Shown: positions 1-6,545 of the stretch, piece after piece
Position numbering within the stretch: the stretch's first letter is position 1
Layout: each line of letters begins with the position of its first letter
Origin: JAKBCQ01 sp021807585
GTDB lineage: Bacteria; Planctomycetota; Planctomycetia; Isosphaerales; Isosphaeraceae
Length of the DNA: 18,060 bases
NCBI GenBank assembly: GCA_027325115.1
Contig: DAHWFG010000488.1
Coordinates: forward strand, 1 to 18,060
Reading direction: 5' to 3'
Translations under genes and position numbers: made by a program
The notes under the pieces: generated by a model
The model's database searches: none
The model's input: only the letters and a program-made list of their open reading frames with translations
What the model was told of the DNA's origin: nothing

Positions 1-162
1 CTCGGTCGTCGAGTCGTCGACCGTTTGAGTTTTTTTGGTTCGGAGATCATGAATAAGTGCGGTGATGAACAATCGCGCTTGATTCCCTTTAGGGCTGTTG
101 AGGAACATTCCACCGGCGAATGCGAGACCGGCGAAAACGACGGCGATCAGCATATTGCGCAA
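1..162 (-). CDS. Partial membrane-anchored hypothetical protein (5' end only)
   Basis: The minus-strand frame is open from 162 to the left edge, so only the first 54 codons are visible. A TTG at 160-162 has a GGGGAGG Shine-Dalgarno (171-177) 8 nt upstream; the first ATG (151-153) is 17 nt from it, so I prefer the TTG start. Residues about 4-21 form one hydrophobic helix (LIAVVFAGLAFAGGMF), followed by a polar and basic stretch ending in acidic and Thr-rich residues. It reads as a signal anchor or a single-TM protein with the remainder outside the window. A candidate promoter sits about 105 nt upstream. I do not recognise a family, and the function is unknown. It is separated from the RNase E/G gene by a strong terminator, so it is probably transcribed on its own. 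Confidence 0.5.
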   Translation of the reverse strand, partial: MRNMLIAVVFAGLAFAGGMFLNSPKGNQARLFITALIHDLRTKKTQTVDDSTTE

Positions 163-266
163 CGGCTCGGCCTCCCCGCCCAAAACTACAATTTGACTGA
201 TAAATGAGGTAAACACTCACTCGATCTCTCGCCAAGTGTAGCGAAGAGATTATCGAGCGCGGCGGA

Positions 267-295
267 ATTAAAACGTAAAGGGACAAATTCGACAA
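267..295 (-). promoter_or_regulatory. Candidate sigma70-type promoter for the left-edge gene
   Basis: On the minus strand a TTGTCG hexamer (290-295) is separated by 17 bp from TTTAAT (267-272), which is close to the TTGACA-17-TATAAT consensus. It lies between the terminator at 431-473 and the left-edge gene, where a promoter is needed. This is assigned by eye only. The rest of 163-430 shows no convincing gene. Confidence 0.3.
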
Positions 296-430
296 GACCG
301 AATTGTTCGATCACTCGGGTTGAGCCGAAACATCAAGGTTATGAAAGAACACGCTCGAGGCGCACGGGCTCATTACGGTCGGGAACTTGATTTCATCGGC
401 TCTGTAACGACCGATACGGTTAATCGAGCA

Positions 431-473
431 TTCCCAAAATAAAAGGCGAGCCGAGGGGCTCGCCTTTTGGGAA
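431..473. terminator. Bidirectional Rho-independent terminator after RNase E/G
   Basis: A perfect 12-bp stem (441-452 with 457-468) closes a 4-nt loop, with A-rich and T-rich flanks. An outer stem of TTCCC (431-435) and GGGAA (469-473) extends it. On the minus strand the GC-rich stem is followed by a U-rich run (UUUUAUUUU), so it should end the RNase E/G transcript 21 nt past the stop codon. The symmetry means it may also stop plus-strand transcription. Confidence 0.9.
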
Positions 474-493
474 CGATCAACCAATGGTTGTAA

Positions 494-3400
494 TCATCGA
501 GGTCCGAAGCGACCTTGCGGCGGAGAAACAACCGGCGGAAGGAGACGAACTTCATTGTTGCTGACGTCATAGCCGTCGATGAGCAAATGTTCAGCAGGAA
601 CGCCTTCCTCGTGGCGAACGTGAATTGTCATGTTCGCATCGGCTTCGAGCTTGGCGATCTCTTGACGCTTTTTGTTATTGAGGTACGTCGCCACCGAAGC
701 CGAGACGGTGATATTGACGCGACGGATATCTTCGCGGTGCGCCGCAAGCGCGAGCAGCCGCATTACGTCGATCGCCATGCTTTCGGTCGTCTTGATGACT
801 CCGGCGCCTGCGCAATGTGGGCAATCTTCGTAGACTGAGCGTTTCAAGCTCGGTCGAATCCGTTGCCGCGTCATCTCGATCATGCCGAATGCACTGATGC
901 GAAGGATCTTGGTGCGCGCCCGGTCGCGTTTGACAGCCTCGCGGAGTGCTCGTTCAACTCCGCGACGATGACGTTCATCGCGCATGTCGATGAAGTCGTT
1001 AACGATCACACCTCCGAGGTCGCGGAGCCGAAGCTGACGAGCGATCTCTTTCGCGGCGCGAAGGTTCATTTCGTAAGCGGTTCGTTCGGCGTCGTTCTCA
1101 ACCCGGAAATTGCCCGAGTTGACGTCGATCGCGACGAGCGCCTCGGTTTGATCGATGACGATCGAGCCCCCCTCGGGAAGAGGAACCTGCCTGCGTTGGA
1201 TCTTGGCGATCTCCTGCTCGATTCCATACTTCCAGAAAAGAGGCACTTTCTCGTCATGGAATTTGATCCGATTGACGAAACGAGGCATCACGTTCTTGAG
1301 GAACTCCTGGGCTCGTTCAAACGCGCTTCGTTCGTCGATCCAGATCGTATCAATTTCTGCTGTGAAGATATCACGAATCGTTCGTGTGATCATGTCCGAT
1401 TCTTGATAGATCGGCGCGGGAGAGCGGGTTTTTTTGATGCGACGGAGGATCGCCTTCCAGAGCCGCAACAGGTAGGCGAGATCGCGAGCGAGCTCGGCCT
1501 TTGATCGATCGAGCCCCGCGGTGCGGACGATGAACCCGAGCCCTTTGGGAGGGTTCAGTTCGTTCATCAACTGGCGAAGCCTGCGCCGTTGCCCCTCGTC
1601 GGCGATCTTGCGTGAAACGCCCACGCGATTGAGTCCGGGCATGAGGACCAAATACCGCCCAGGGATGCTGATATAAGTGGAAAGCGTGGGACCCTTGGTG
1701 CCGATGCTTTCTTTAATCACTTGCACAAGCACTTCATCACCGCGCTTGAAGATCTCTTGAATCGGCGGTTTGATGAACGGCTTGCCGCGTCCCCCCCTGC
1801 CCGATTCGACGTCGAGATCGAGATCGTCGCCGCGACGCGGCCGCGCTTCGGAGGGACGCAACCCCATCTCGCGTTCGAGCTCGGCGATTTCGGCGACCTC
1901 ACGACGGATCTCCTCCTCGAGCTCGGGATCAATGCGATCGTCGAGCTTCGATTTGGGCTGATCGTCAAGTTCGTCGTCGAGTTCGTCTTCTAGCAACTCA
2001 TGTTCATCATCATGATCGAGATCATGATCAAGATCGCGACGAACCGATCGAGGCGCGGCGCGAGGCTCATCGCCAAAATCAAGAAAAGGCGCATCAAATT
2101 CGGCGTCGGGACTTGCAGAGGAACCGGGACCGCGGCGCGGTTCTCCAGGCACGGGTCGACGTGGTTCAATCGACTGTGCGGAAGCCGATCTTTCGACCTC
2201 GAACGGCTCGGTATCGCGCTCGCCGTCGCGACGTCGTCCACGCCTTCGACGACGACCTCGCGTTTGGTCTTGCTGTTTGCCTCGGAGCGCCGGTTTATCG
2301 GTTCCCAATTCGTTCAGTTCGATCGACGGATCGATTTCGAGGTCGGCCGAATTCTCGGTCCAATCGATTTCCGGTTCAGGCTCAGGCTCGATGTCACGTG
2401 ATCGTTCCCGTCTGGGAACGTATCCTGGTTCACCGGCACGATAGCTTTTTGGTTCACGATCGCGCGGCGACCGCGGTTCCGCTCCGGGCCTTGATTCGAT
2501 CCCCGGTCGCGATTCTCCCGCAAGACGTTCACGTTCGCGTTCGCGTTCGTCAACTCGTCCACGGCCAATCTCAGGATCGCGCGGTCTTGGTTGAGCACGA
2601 TTGGGATCTCCGCCGGGACGCGATCGAATCGCGTTTCGACCGCCGCGACGCGCCTGGGGAGGGATCGGATCAATCACGGGGTCATCAATAAAATCATGGA
2701 CAACTTCGATATCACGATCGAGATCGGGTTCGATTGCCGGAGGAATATCGAACGGTTCAACAAAATCAGCCGACGGTTCTATAAACGGCGCGGGTCGCGG
2801 ATCGCGCCGTTGCGCACCGCGACCCCGGCCTCGTCGTGAGCGTCGTTGTTGAGATGGTTCTTCCTCGAACGATTCAATAGCGGGAATCTCCGGCTCGATC
2901 TCGTCGCTCGCGGGGATTCCCCAGGCCGAGGGAGGCTCGACGGGAGTGCGCGAGGGAGGCTCGGCGGGAGTGCGCGGCGGAGGTGGAACGGAAGCGCCGC
3001 GTCGAGCACCGCCTCGGCGCGTGCGACTGGGCGGCAAATGGGCTTCGAGTTCGGCGGGATCGCGACGCGACCAGCCGATTGCGTCGTCGGGCTCGCTTTC
3101 GGTTTTGGGTTCGTTTGAGGTCCAAGGGTTTTCGACCGCGTTGCGCTCGGTTGCAAACGACCACGCCGGGGGAACTTCGATTGTCGGAGTCGGGTCGACA
3201 AATCGGGTCGATGAAAAACCGGATTCTTCGCTTCGATGCAAGTCGCCGACGTCCTCGCGAGGTTGATCAAGCCGCGACGCATCAAATTCTGATCGTGCTT
3301 CGATAGAAGGGCGCGACGGGGGTTGATCGGCTTCGGCGCCTTCGATTAAACCTTCGCCGAATCGACGCGCGTCGGAACGATCACGGCGTCCACGAATAGA

Positions 3401-3811
3401 AAGATCAGGGCGTTCGCGTTCGCCCGATCGAGGTCCGCGATCGCGATCACGTTTACCGCGCGGTTCACGGCCTGGGTCGCGGGGATCTTTGGGGAGATCG
3501 TCGAATTCGCGGCGCGGGTCGCGGTATTTATCGCGAGCCGAGAACTCGGCGTCGGCGGGGAGAAATTTCCGATAATAAAGGGGCTCGACGTCGGAGACGT
3601 GGAGGAAGCCGTTGCGGCCGATCGAAAAATCGACGAACGCCGCCTGGATCGCGGGCTCGAGGTTAACGATACGACCTTTGTAGATATTGCCGATATAGCT
3701 TTCGTGGCTGGTACGTTCAACGTAAAGTTCTTCGAGAACGCCGTCTTCGACGATGGCGATGCGGCACTCCTCGGATTGGAGTACGTTGATGAGCATTTCT
3801 TTTTTTTTCAT
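494..3811 (-). CDS. rne: Ribonuclease E/G with ~590-residue disordered insert in the S1 domain
   Basis: Endoribonuclease of the RNase E/G family, which cleaves single-stranded AU-rich RNA in mRNA decay and rRNA/tRNA maturation. The preferred start is ATG 3811 (1105 aa): the family signature MLINV follows at once, and the longer reading to 3937 would use a TTG and add a low-complexity leader. Residues 1-88 carry the first half of the S1 domain (GNIYKGRIVNLEPAIQAAFV). Residues about 88-680 are Arg/Asp/Glu/Pro-rich low complexity. From about 690 the second S1 half resumes (GDEVLVQVIKE, then GRYLVLMPG). Catalytic Mg-binding aspartates are visible as D896 (AIDVNSG) and D939 (NDFIDM), 43 residues apart as in E. 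coli D303/D346. The Zn-link CPHC is at 997-1000. After the small domain there is only a short tail and no C-terminal degradosome scaffold. It is the last gene of the hpf operon; the gap to DUF2344 is 142 nt. rne and rng cannot be told apart firmly here. Confidence 0.93.
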   Translation of the reverse strand: MKKKEMLINVLQSEECRIAIVEDGVLEELYVERTSHESYIGNIYKGRIVNLEPAIQAAFVDFSIGRNGFLHVSDVEPLYYRKFLPADAEFSARDKYRDPRREFDDLPKDPRDPGREPRGKRDRDRGPRSGERERPDLSIRGRRDRSDARRFGEGLIEGAEADQPPSRPSIEARSEFDASRLDQPREDVGDLHRSEESGFSSTRFVDPTPTIEVPPAWSFATERNAVENPWTSNEPKTESEPDDAIGWSRRDPAELEAHLPPSRTRRGGARRGASVPPPPRTPAEPPSRTPVEPPSAWGIPASDEIEPEIPAIESFEEEPSQQRRSRRGRGRGAQRRDPRPAPFIEPSADFVEPFDIPPAIEPDLDRDIEVVHDFIDDPVIDPIPPQARRGGRNAIRSRPGGDPNRAQPRPRDPEIGRGRVDERERERERLAGESRPGIESRPGAEPRSPRDREPKSYRAGEPGYVPRRERSRDIEPEPEPEIDWTENSADLEIDPSIELNELGTDKPALRGKQQDQTRGRRRRRGRRRDGERDTEPFEVERSASAQSIEPRRPVPGEPRRGPGSSASPDAEFDAPFLDFGDEPRAAPRSVRRDLDHDLDHDDEHELLEDELDDELDDQPKSKLDDRIDPELEEEIRREVAEIAELEREMGLRPSEARPRRGDDLDLDVESGRGGRGKPFIKPPIQEIFKRGDEVLVQVIKESIGTKGPTLSTYISIPGRYLVLMPGLNRVGVSRKIADEGQRRRLRQLMNELNPPKGLGFIVRTAGLDRSKAELARDLAYLLRLWKAILRRIKKTRSPAPIYQESDMITRTIRDIFTAEIDTIWIDERSAFERAQEFLKNVMPRFVNRIKFHDEKVPLFWKYGIEQEIAKIQRRQVPLPEGGSIVIDQTEALVAIDVNSGNFRVENDAERTAYEMNLRAAKEIARQLRLRDLGGVIVNDFIDMRDERHRRGVERALREAVKRDRARTKILRISAFGMIEMTRQRIRPSLKRSVYEDCPHCAGAGVIKTTESMAIDVMRLLALAAHREDIRRVNITVSASVATYLNNKKRQEIAKLEADANMTIHVRHEEGVPAEHLLIDGYDVSNNEVRLLPPVVSPPQGRFGPR
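2927..2974. repeat. Two 24-bp tandem repeats inside the RNase E/G insert
   Basis: Positions 2927-2950 and 2951-2974 are copies of one 24-bp unit differing at a single base (A/G). On the minus strand they encode two copies of the octapeptide RTPxEPPS (x = Ala or Val). The reading frame is kept, which fits replication slippage in a region under little structural constraint. Confidence 0.85.
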
Positions 3812-3953
3812 GCGGCCGTTCTTTCCGGTGTGGGAACGGGATAATGGATGAAAACCAGGGCGTCGAGCCGCGGCGGGAGGGCGTCGAGGGGACGCGATCG
3901 GCGACGGTCGAGGCCGAGACGGAGGATGTTCGAACAAAACCGGACTCGATCAA

Positions 3954-4757
3954 TCACGGCGCGAGCTCCAAATCGGTGCGAATGAGAACGGCGCCATGAT
4001 CGAGAGGATCGCGCAGGCCGAGAGCCGTTAAAAGCTCGTCGGGCCGAGCGGATCCGCCGGGCTCGATCTTGAGACGAAAGACGAAAAGCCCTTCGTCGTC
4101 GACATTTGCGTCGAGGACGAAGGGGCGGAGATCGAACGGGACGTCGCGATCGCCGCGACGCTTTTCGATGACGAATTGATCCTGCGCGAGAAACGCCGCG
4201 ACCGCGCGCCGCGCCTCCACGACGAGCGGTTGAGGAATGACCAAGGCGTAGGAAGCGACGATCGGTCGGCAAGTCGCACGGCGATCGACGACGGCCTCGG
4301 CTTCGATAAAATCCAAACCTTCAGGAGCTTGCGCGGCGAGCGCCTTAAGCGTTGTAAGGGGATCGACGGGATCGGTGAACTCGATCTCGACGACCTCGCG
4401 TCGAGCCTCGATGCCGAGCCCGAGCGCAAGCGCGAAAACGACCTTGAATCGAGGGTTAAACCCCTGACTCGAGGCGACGGGAAGCGCTCCGCGGCGGATC
4501 ATACGTTCTAATGTACGCATTAGATCATGATGACCGATGAAGCGTAAATTCCCCGTCTTGGAAAAGCGAAAACGAAGTTTCAACACCCCCGCGGCGCTCG
4601 GGTTACGAGCGACGCCGTTGGATCGATTGCGGGGTGCGCAGGGCGTTGAGATCGAAGCGGGTTCGATAAAATCGGCGGGATCGAGCAAAAGCGAACGGCT
4701 CGAGGCCGCGACCTCGGCGGGATCAAGCGGGACGTGAACGGGAGGGTCGCCGGTCAT
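3954..4757 (-). CDS. DUF2344 / TIGR03936 radical SAM-linked protein
   Basis: 267-aa protein of the DUF2344 (TIGR03936) family, typically found next to, or fused to, a radical SAM protein (TIGR03960) and beside RNase E/G. Its biochemical role is not established. The conserved part starts near residue 59 with the typical LRFRFSKTGNLRFIGHHDLM, followed by SSQGFNPRFKVVFALALGLG at about 97-116. Residues 1-57 are a Pro/Ala/Ser-rich extension. The ATG at 4757 overlaps the HPr stop by 4 bp (ATGA), which supports translational coupling and this start; an internal GTG at 4586 would give the bare domain. It lies directly upstream of RNase E/G, the classic neighbour. No radical SAM partner is present in the window, and its usual upstream place is taken by HPr, so the partner is elsewhere or absent. 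Confidence 0.88.
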   Translation of the reverse strand: MTGDPPVHVPLDPAEVAASSRSLLLDPADFIEPASISTPCAPRNRSNGVARNPSAAGVLKLRFRFSKTGNLRFIGHHDLMRTLERMIRRGALPVASSQGFNPRFKVVFALALGLGIEARREVVEIEFTDPVDPLTTLKALAAQAPEGLDFIEAEAVVDRRATCRPIVASYALVIPQPLVVEARRAVAAFLAQDQFVIEKRRGDRDVPFDLRPFVLDANVDDEGLFVFRLKIEPGGSARPDELLTALGLRDPLDHGAVLIRTDLELAP

Positions 4758-5071
4758 GGAGCGGACTCCTCGGCGCCAAGTTCTTCGTCGATTTCATGAA
4801 ATTTGGCAAGTACGAGTTCGGCGAGGACGTCGACCGCCTCGTTCGCGTCGTCTCCCTTCGCCTCGATCGTGATCATCGCCCCTTTTTCGGCGGCCATCGT
4901 CAACAAGGACATAATGCTTTTGCCGTTATATTCGCAACCGTTAAAGAACACGCGAACGTCGGCTCGGAAGCGACGCGCCGATTCCTCGAACTTGGCCGCC
5001 GTGCGCAGGTGAAGGCCGAGCGCGTTGGTGATCTCGACCTGACGGCTGAAAGAGGAAGGGTCGTGGGTCAT
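4754..5071 (-). CDS. HPr-family phosphocarrier protein
   Basis: HPr/NPr-type phosphocarrier that relays phosphate from enzyme I to EIIA proteins in the cytoplasm. ATG 5071 gives 105 aa; a longer frame to 5188 would add 39 residues before the family's normal start. Using an offset of 6 from E. coli HPr, the phospho-accepting His is H21 (GLHLRTAA), the supporting Arg is R23 and the regulatory Ser is S52 (GKSIMSLLTMAA). Position 24 is Thr where nearly all HPr proteins have Pro (GLHARPA), and residue 22 is Leu. A ~10-residue acidic tail follows the fold. It lies 147 nt after ptsN and its stop overlaps the next start. The pairing with ptsN suggests a regulatory PTS-Ntr-like relay (NPr, ptsO-like) rather than sugar uptake; no enzyme I or HPr kinase is visible here. 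Confidence 0.9.
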   Translation of the reverse strand: MTHDPSSFSRQVEITNALGLHLRTAAKFEESARRFRADVRVFFNGCEYNGKSIMSLLTMAAEKGAMITIEAKGDDANEAVDVLAELVLAKFHEIDEELGAEESAP

Positions 5072-5094
5072 CGGCGACAAACTTAGTTTCGCCG

Positions 5095-5139
5095 CGGACC
5101 GGGGATTCGATCGATTGGGATCGAAAGCACCGCGGTCCG
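5095..5139 (-). promoter_or_regulatory. Two-tier hairpin in the ptsN-HPr intergenic RNA
   Basis: An outer 6-bp stem (CGGACC 5095-5100 with GGTCCG 5134-5139) encloses a perfect 7-bp inner stem (TTCGATC 5106-5112 with GATCGAA 5119-5125) with a 6-nt loop. It ends 23 nt before the HPr start codon, which has no clear Shine-Dalgarno. It has no U-tract, so it is not a simple terminator. It could be an RNA-processing site or control HPr translation; the function is inferred. Confidence 0.4.
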
Positions 5140-5218
5140 AGCCGATTGGTTGATGGAAATAAAAGTTTGTGATCAAAAGCCGCGTCATCGATCGAGCTTC
5201 CGTGCGGAACCGATCGCG

Positions 5219-5689
5219 TCAAGACGCGGATTGGTCGTATTCCTCAAGCAGTTCGACGACGTTCTCGCGCGTCTTGGCCTGACGCAAGAAGCTGACGAAT
5301 CGCTCATCCTTGAGGTGACGCGAGATATTCTCGAGCGCTCGCAGGTGATCCCCCGGCTGGTTGGGCGGAGAGATCAACAGGAATAAGATATAAACCGGTT
5401 CGTTATCCAACGCGGCGAATTCGACTCCGCCGCGTGAGAGCGCGACCGTACCAACGAGGCGGTCGACCGTCGGATGCCGCGTGTGAGGGACGGCGACCCC
5501 CTGACCGATCCCCGTCGAACCGAGTTGTTCGCGATTGAGGATGGCGCGCGAGACGCTCTCCTGATCGGCGACGTTCAATCGACCCGCCTGGCACAACGCG
5601 GCGACGATCTCGCGAATCGCCTCTTCCTTGCCCGCGGCGTCGAGGTCGACTAAAATCGCTTCGCGAGACACGAAATCCAACAGCTTCAT
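5219..5689 (-). CDS. ptsN: PTS EIIA component, nitrogen-type (PtsN-like)
   Basis: 156-aa cytoplasmic EIIA of the PTS-Ntr/fructose-mannitol superfamily (PTS EIIA type 2). It is usually phosphorylated by an NPr/HPr and acts as a regulator, for example of potassium homeostasis and stress responses. The active-site His is H69 in GIGQGVAVPHTRHP, preceded by the conserved NREQLGSTGIG. The later LFLLISPPNQPGDHLRALENIS matches the second conserved block. Full length, with no EIIB/EIIC fusion, which favours a regulatory role. A GGGAGGG Shine-Dalgarno lies 4-5 nt before ATG 5689. It sits downstream of hpf as in the proteobacterial rpoN cluster. The 223-nt gap to hpf shows only an 8-G run and no gene. 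Confidence 0.93.
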   Translation of the reverse strand: MKLLDFVSREAILVDLDAAGKEEAIREIVAALCQAGRLNVADQESVSRAILNREQLGSTGIGQGVAVPHTRHPTVDRLVGTVALSRGGVEFAALDNEPVYILFLLISPPNQPGDHLRALENISRHLKDERFVSFLRQAKTRENVVELLEEYDQSAS

Positions 5690-5912
5690 CCAACCCTCCC
5701 AAAGACAAAATACGATCCGCCGCCGGGTCGGCCCGGTGATCGGTTGGGAGATATAGTGATGATTGGATGACGTTGCGTTTGTCGATCACATCTCATACCG
5801 CGAAATCGCCCTTACGCCCAACGCACGCCGGTCTTGCTCGCGCGACCGGGGGGGGCGGTCGAAACGACGCAACCGTCACGACGCTCGGTCGCGAATCGGT
5901 CGTCCGTCGGAA

Positions 5913-6278
5913 TTAATCCGATGTCGAGTCGGCCGAACTTCCGCCGACCGGCGACGAACCTTTCCGCTCCGCGGCGATATCGCCGCGATGATGCTGCTGA
6001 ACTTTCTCTTTGTATCGACGCAACTGCTCTTCGACCTTGTGAGAGCACAGATCCATCGCTCGCTCCGGGGTCGGCCCCGTTTCCGTCGCGACAAAATCGT
6101 GCTTGTGCTCGGCCGATACCAAAATCTCGACTTGCCACGCGTTCTTGGCGTGCTCGACGGCGACTTCGATTTCCATGATCCGACCGAAGTATTTTTGTAA
6201 CTTTTCGGCCTTTTCGGTCAAATACGCATGCTGCTGAGATTCTAAGACGCCGTGACGGGTCGAGATCACGATATGCAC
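5913..6278 (-). CDS. hpf: Ribosome hibernation promoting factor, short HPF/RaiA type
   Basis: 121-aa protein of the HPF/YfiA (RaiA) family, which binds the 30S decoding region and keeps ribosomes inactive under starvation. Residues 1-95 form the family's beta-alpha fold: an IVISTRHG start, helix HAYLTEKAEKLQKYF, then EIEVAVEHAKNAWQVEILVSA and the second helix DLCSHKVEEQLRRYKEK with the conserved basic residues. A short polar Gly/Ser tail follows; there is no dimerisation domain as in long HPF. The start is GTG 6278, preceded by AAGGAG (6286-6291) at 7 nt. The stop codon of a 44-codon ORF touches this start (TGA then GTG). It is the first recognised gene of the operon leading to ptsN, HPr, DUF2344 and RNase E/G. 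Confidence 0.93.
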   Translation of the reverse strand: MHIVISTRHGVLESQQHAYLTEKAEKLQKYFGRIMEIEVAVEHAKNAWQVEILVSAEHKHDFVATETGPTPERAMDLCSHKVEEQLRRYKEKVQQHHRGDIAAERKGSSPVGGSSADSTSD

Positions 6279-6413
6279 TCATCCGCTCCTTACCATAATT
6301 CCCGCCGGTTCCAGCGAGTCCGCTTGAACCATATCCAACATAACCCGATCGGCTCGCACGGTCAAGACTTGAGACGCAAACAATTGAAGCAATCCATTTT
6401 TCCAATCAGTCAT
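6279..6413 (-). CDS. Small 44-aa ORF translationally coupled to hpf
   Basis: ATG 6413 opens a 44-codon frame starting MTDWKNGLLQLFASQVL and ending GIMVRSG. GAGG (6421-6424) lies 7 nt upstream, a good ribosome-binding position. Its TGA (6279-6281) directly abuts the GTG start of hpf, and the hpf Shine-Dalgarno lies inside its last codons, an arrangement typical of translational coupling. The peptide has an amphipathic, moderately hydrophobic first half and no recognised domain. It could be a real small protein or a leader peptide that controls hpf translation; a chance ORF is also possible. Two CCTCAATC direct repeats (6421-6428, 6432-6439) spaced 11 bp lie immediately upstream. Confidence 0.45.
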   Translation of the reverse strand: MTDWKNGLLQLFASQVLTVRADRVMLDMVQADSLEPAGIMVRSG

Positions 6414-6545
6414 GGCACATCCTCAATCACGCCTCAATCCATCCTTCCAACATCAAGCACGCCGTCATCCATCAGGATTCAAATGAATGTCTCCATAATT
6501 CTTAGCAGGACCGACCCAAACGCTTCTTTCCAATCAAATATGAAA

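Noticed and set aside
863..1504. Plus-strand 213-codon frame antisense to RNase E/G
   Set aside because: Overlaps the catalytic region of RNase E/G, where the minus-strand motifs are unmistakable.
3812..3937. 42-residue N-terminal extension of RNase E/G
   Set aside because: Requires a TTG start; the added residues are low-complexity Pro/Arg and unlike the family N-terminus.
5812..6405. 197-codon minus-strand frame over hpf
   Set aside because: Out of frame with the clear HPF protein; Arg/Ser-rich with no motif.
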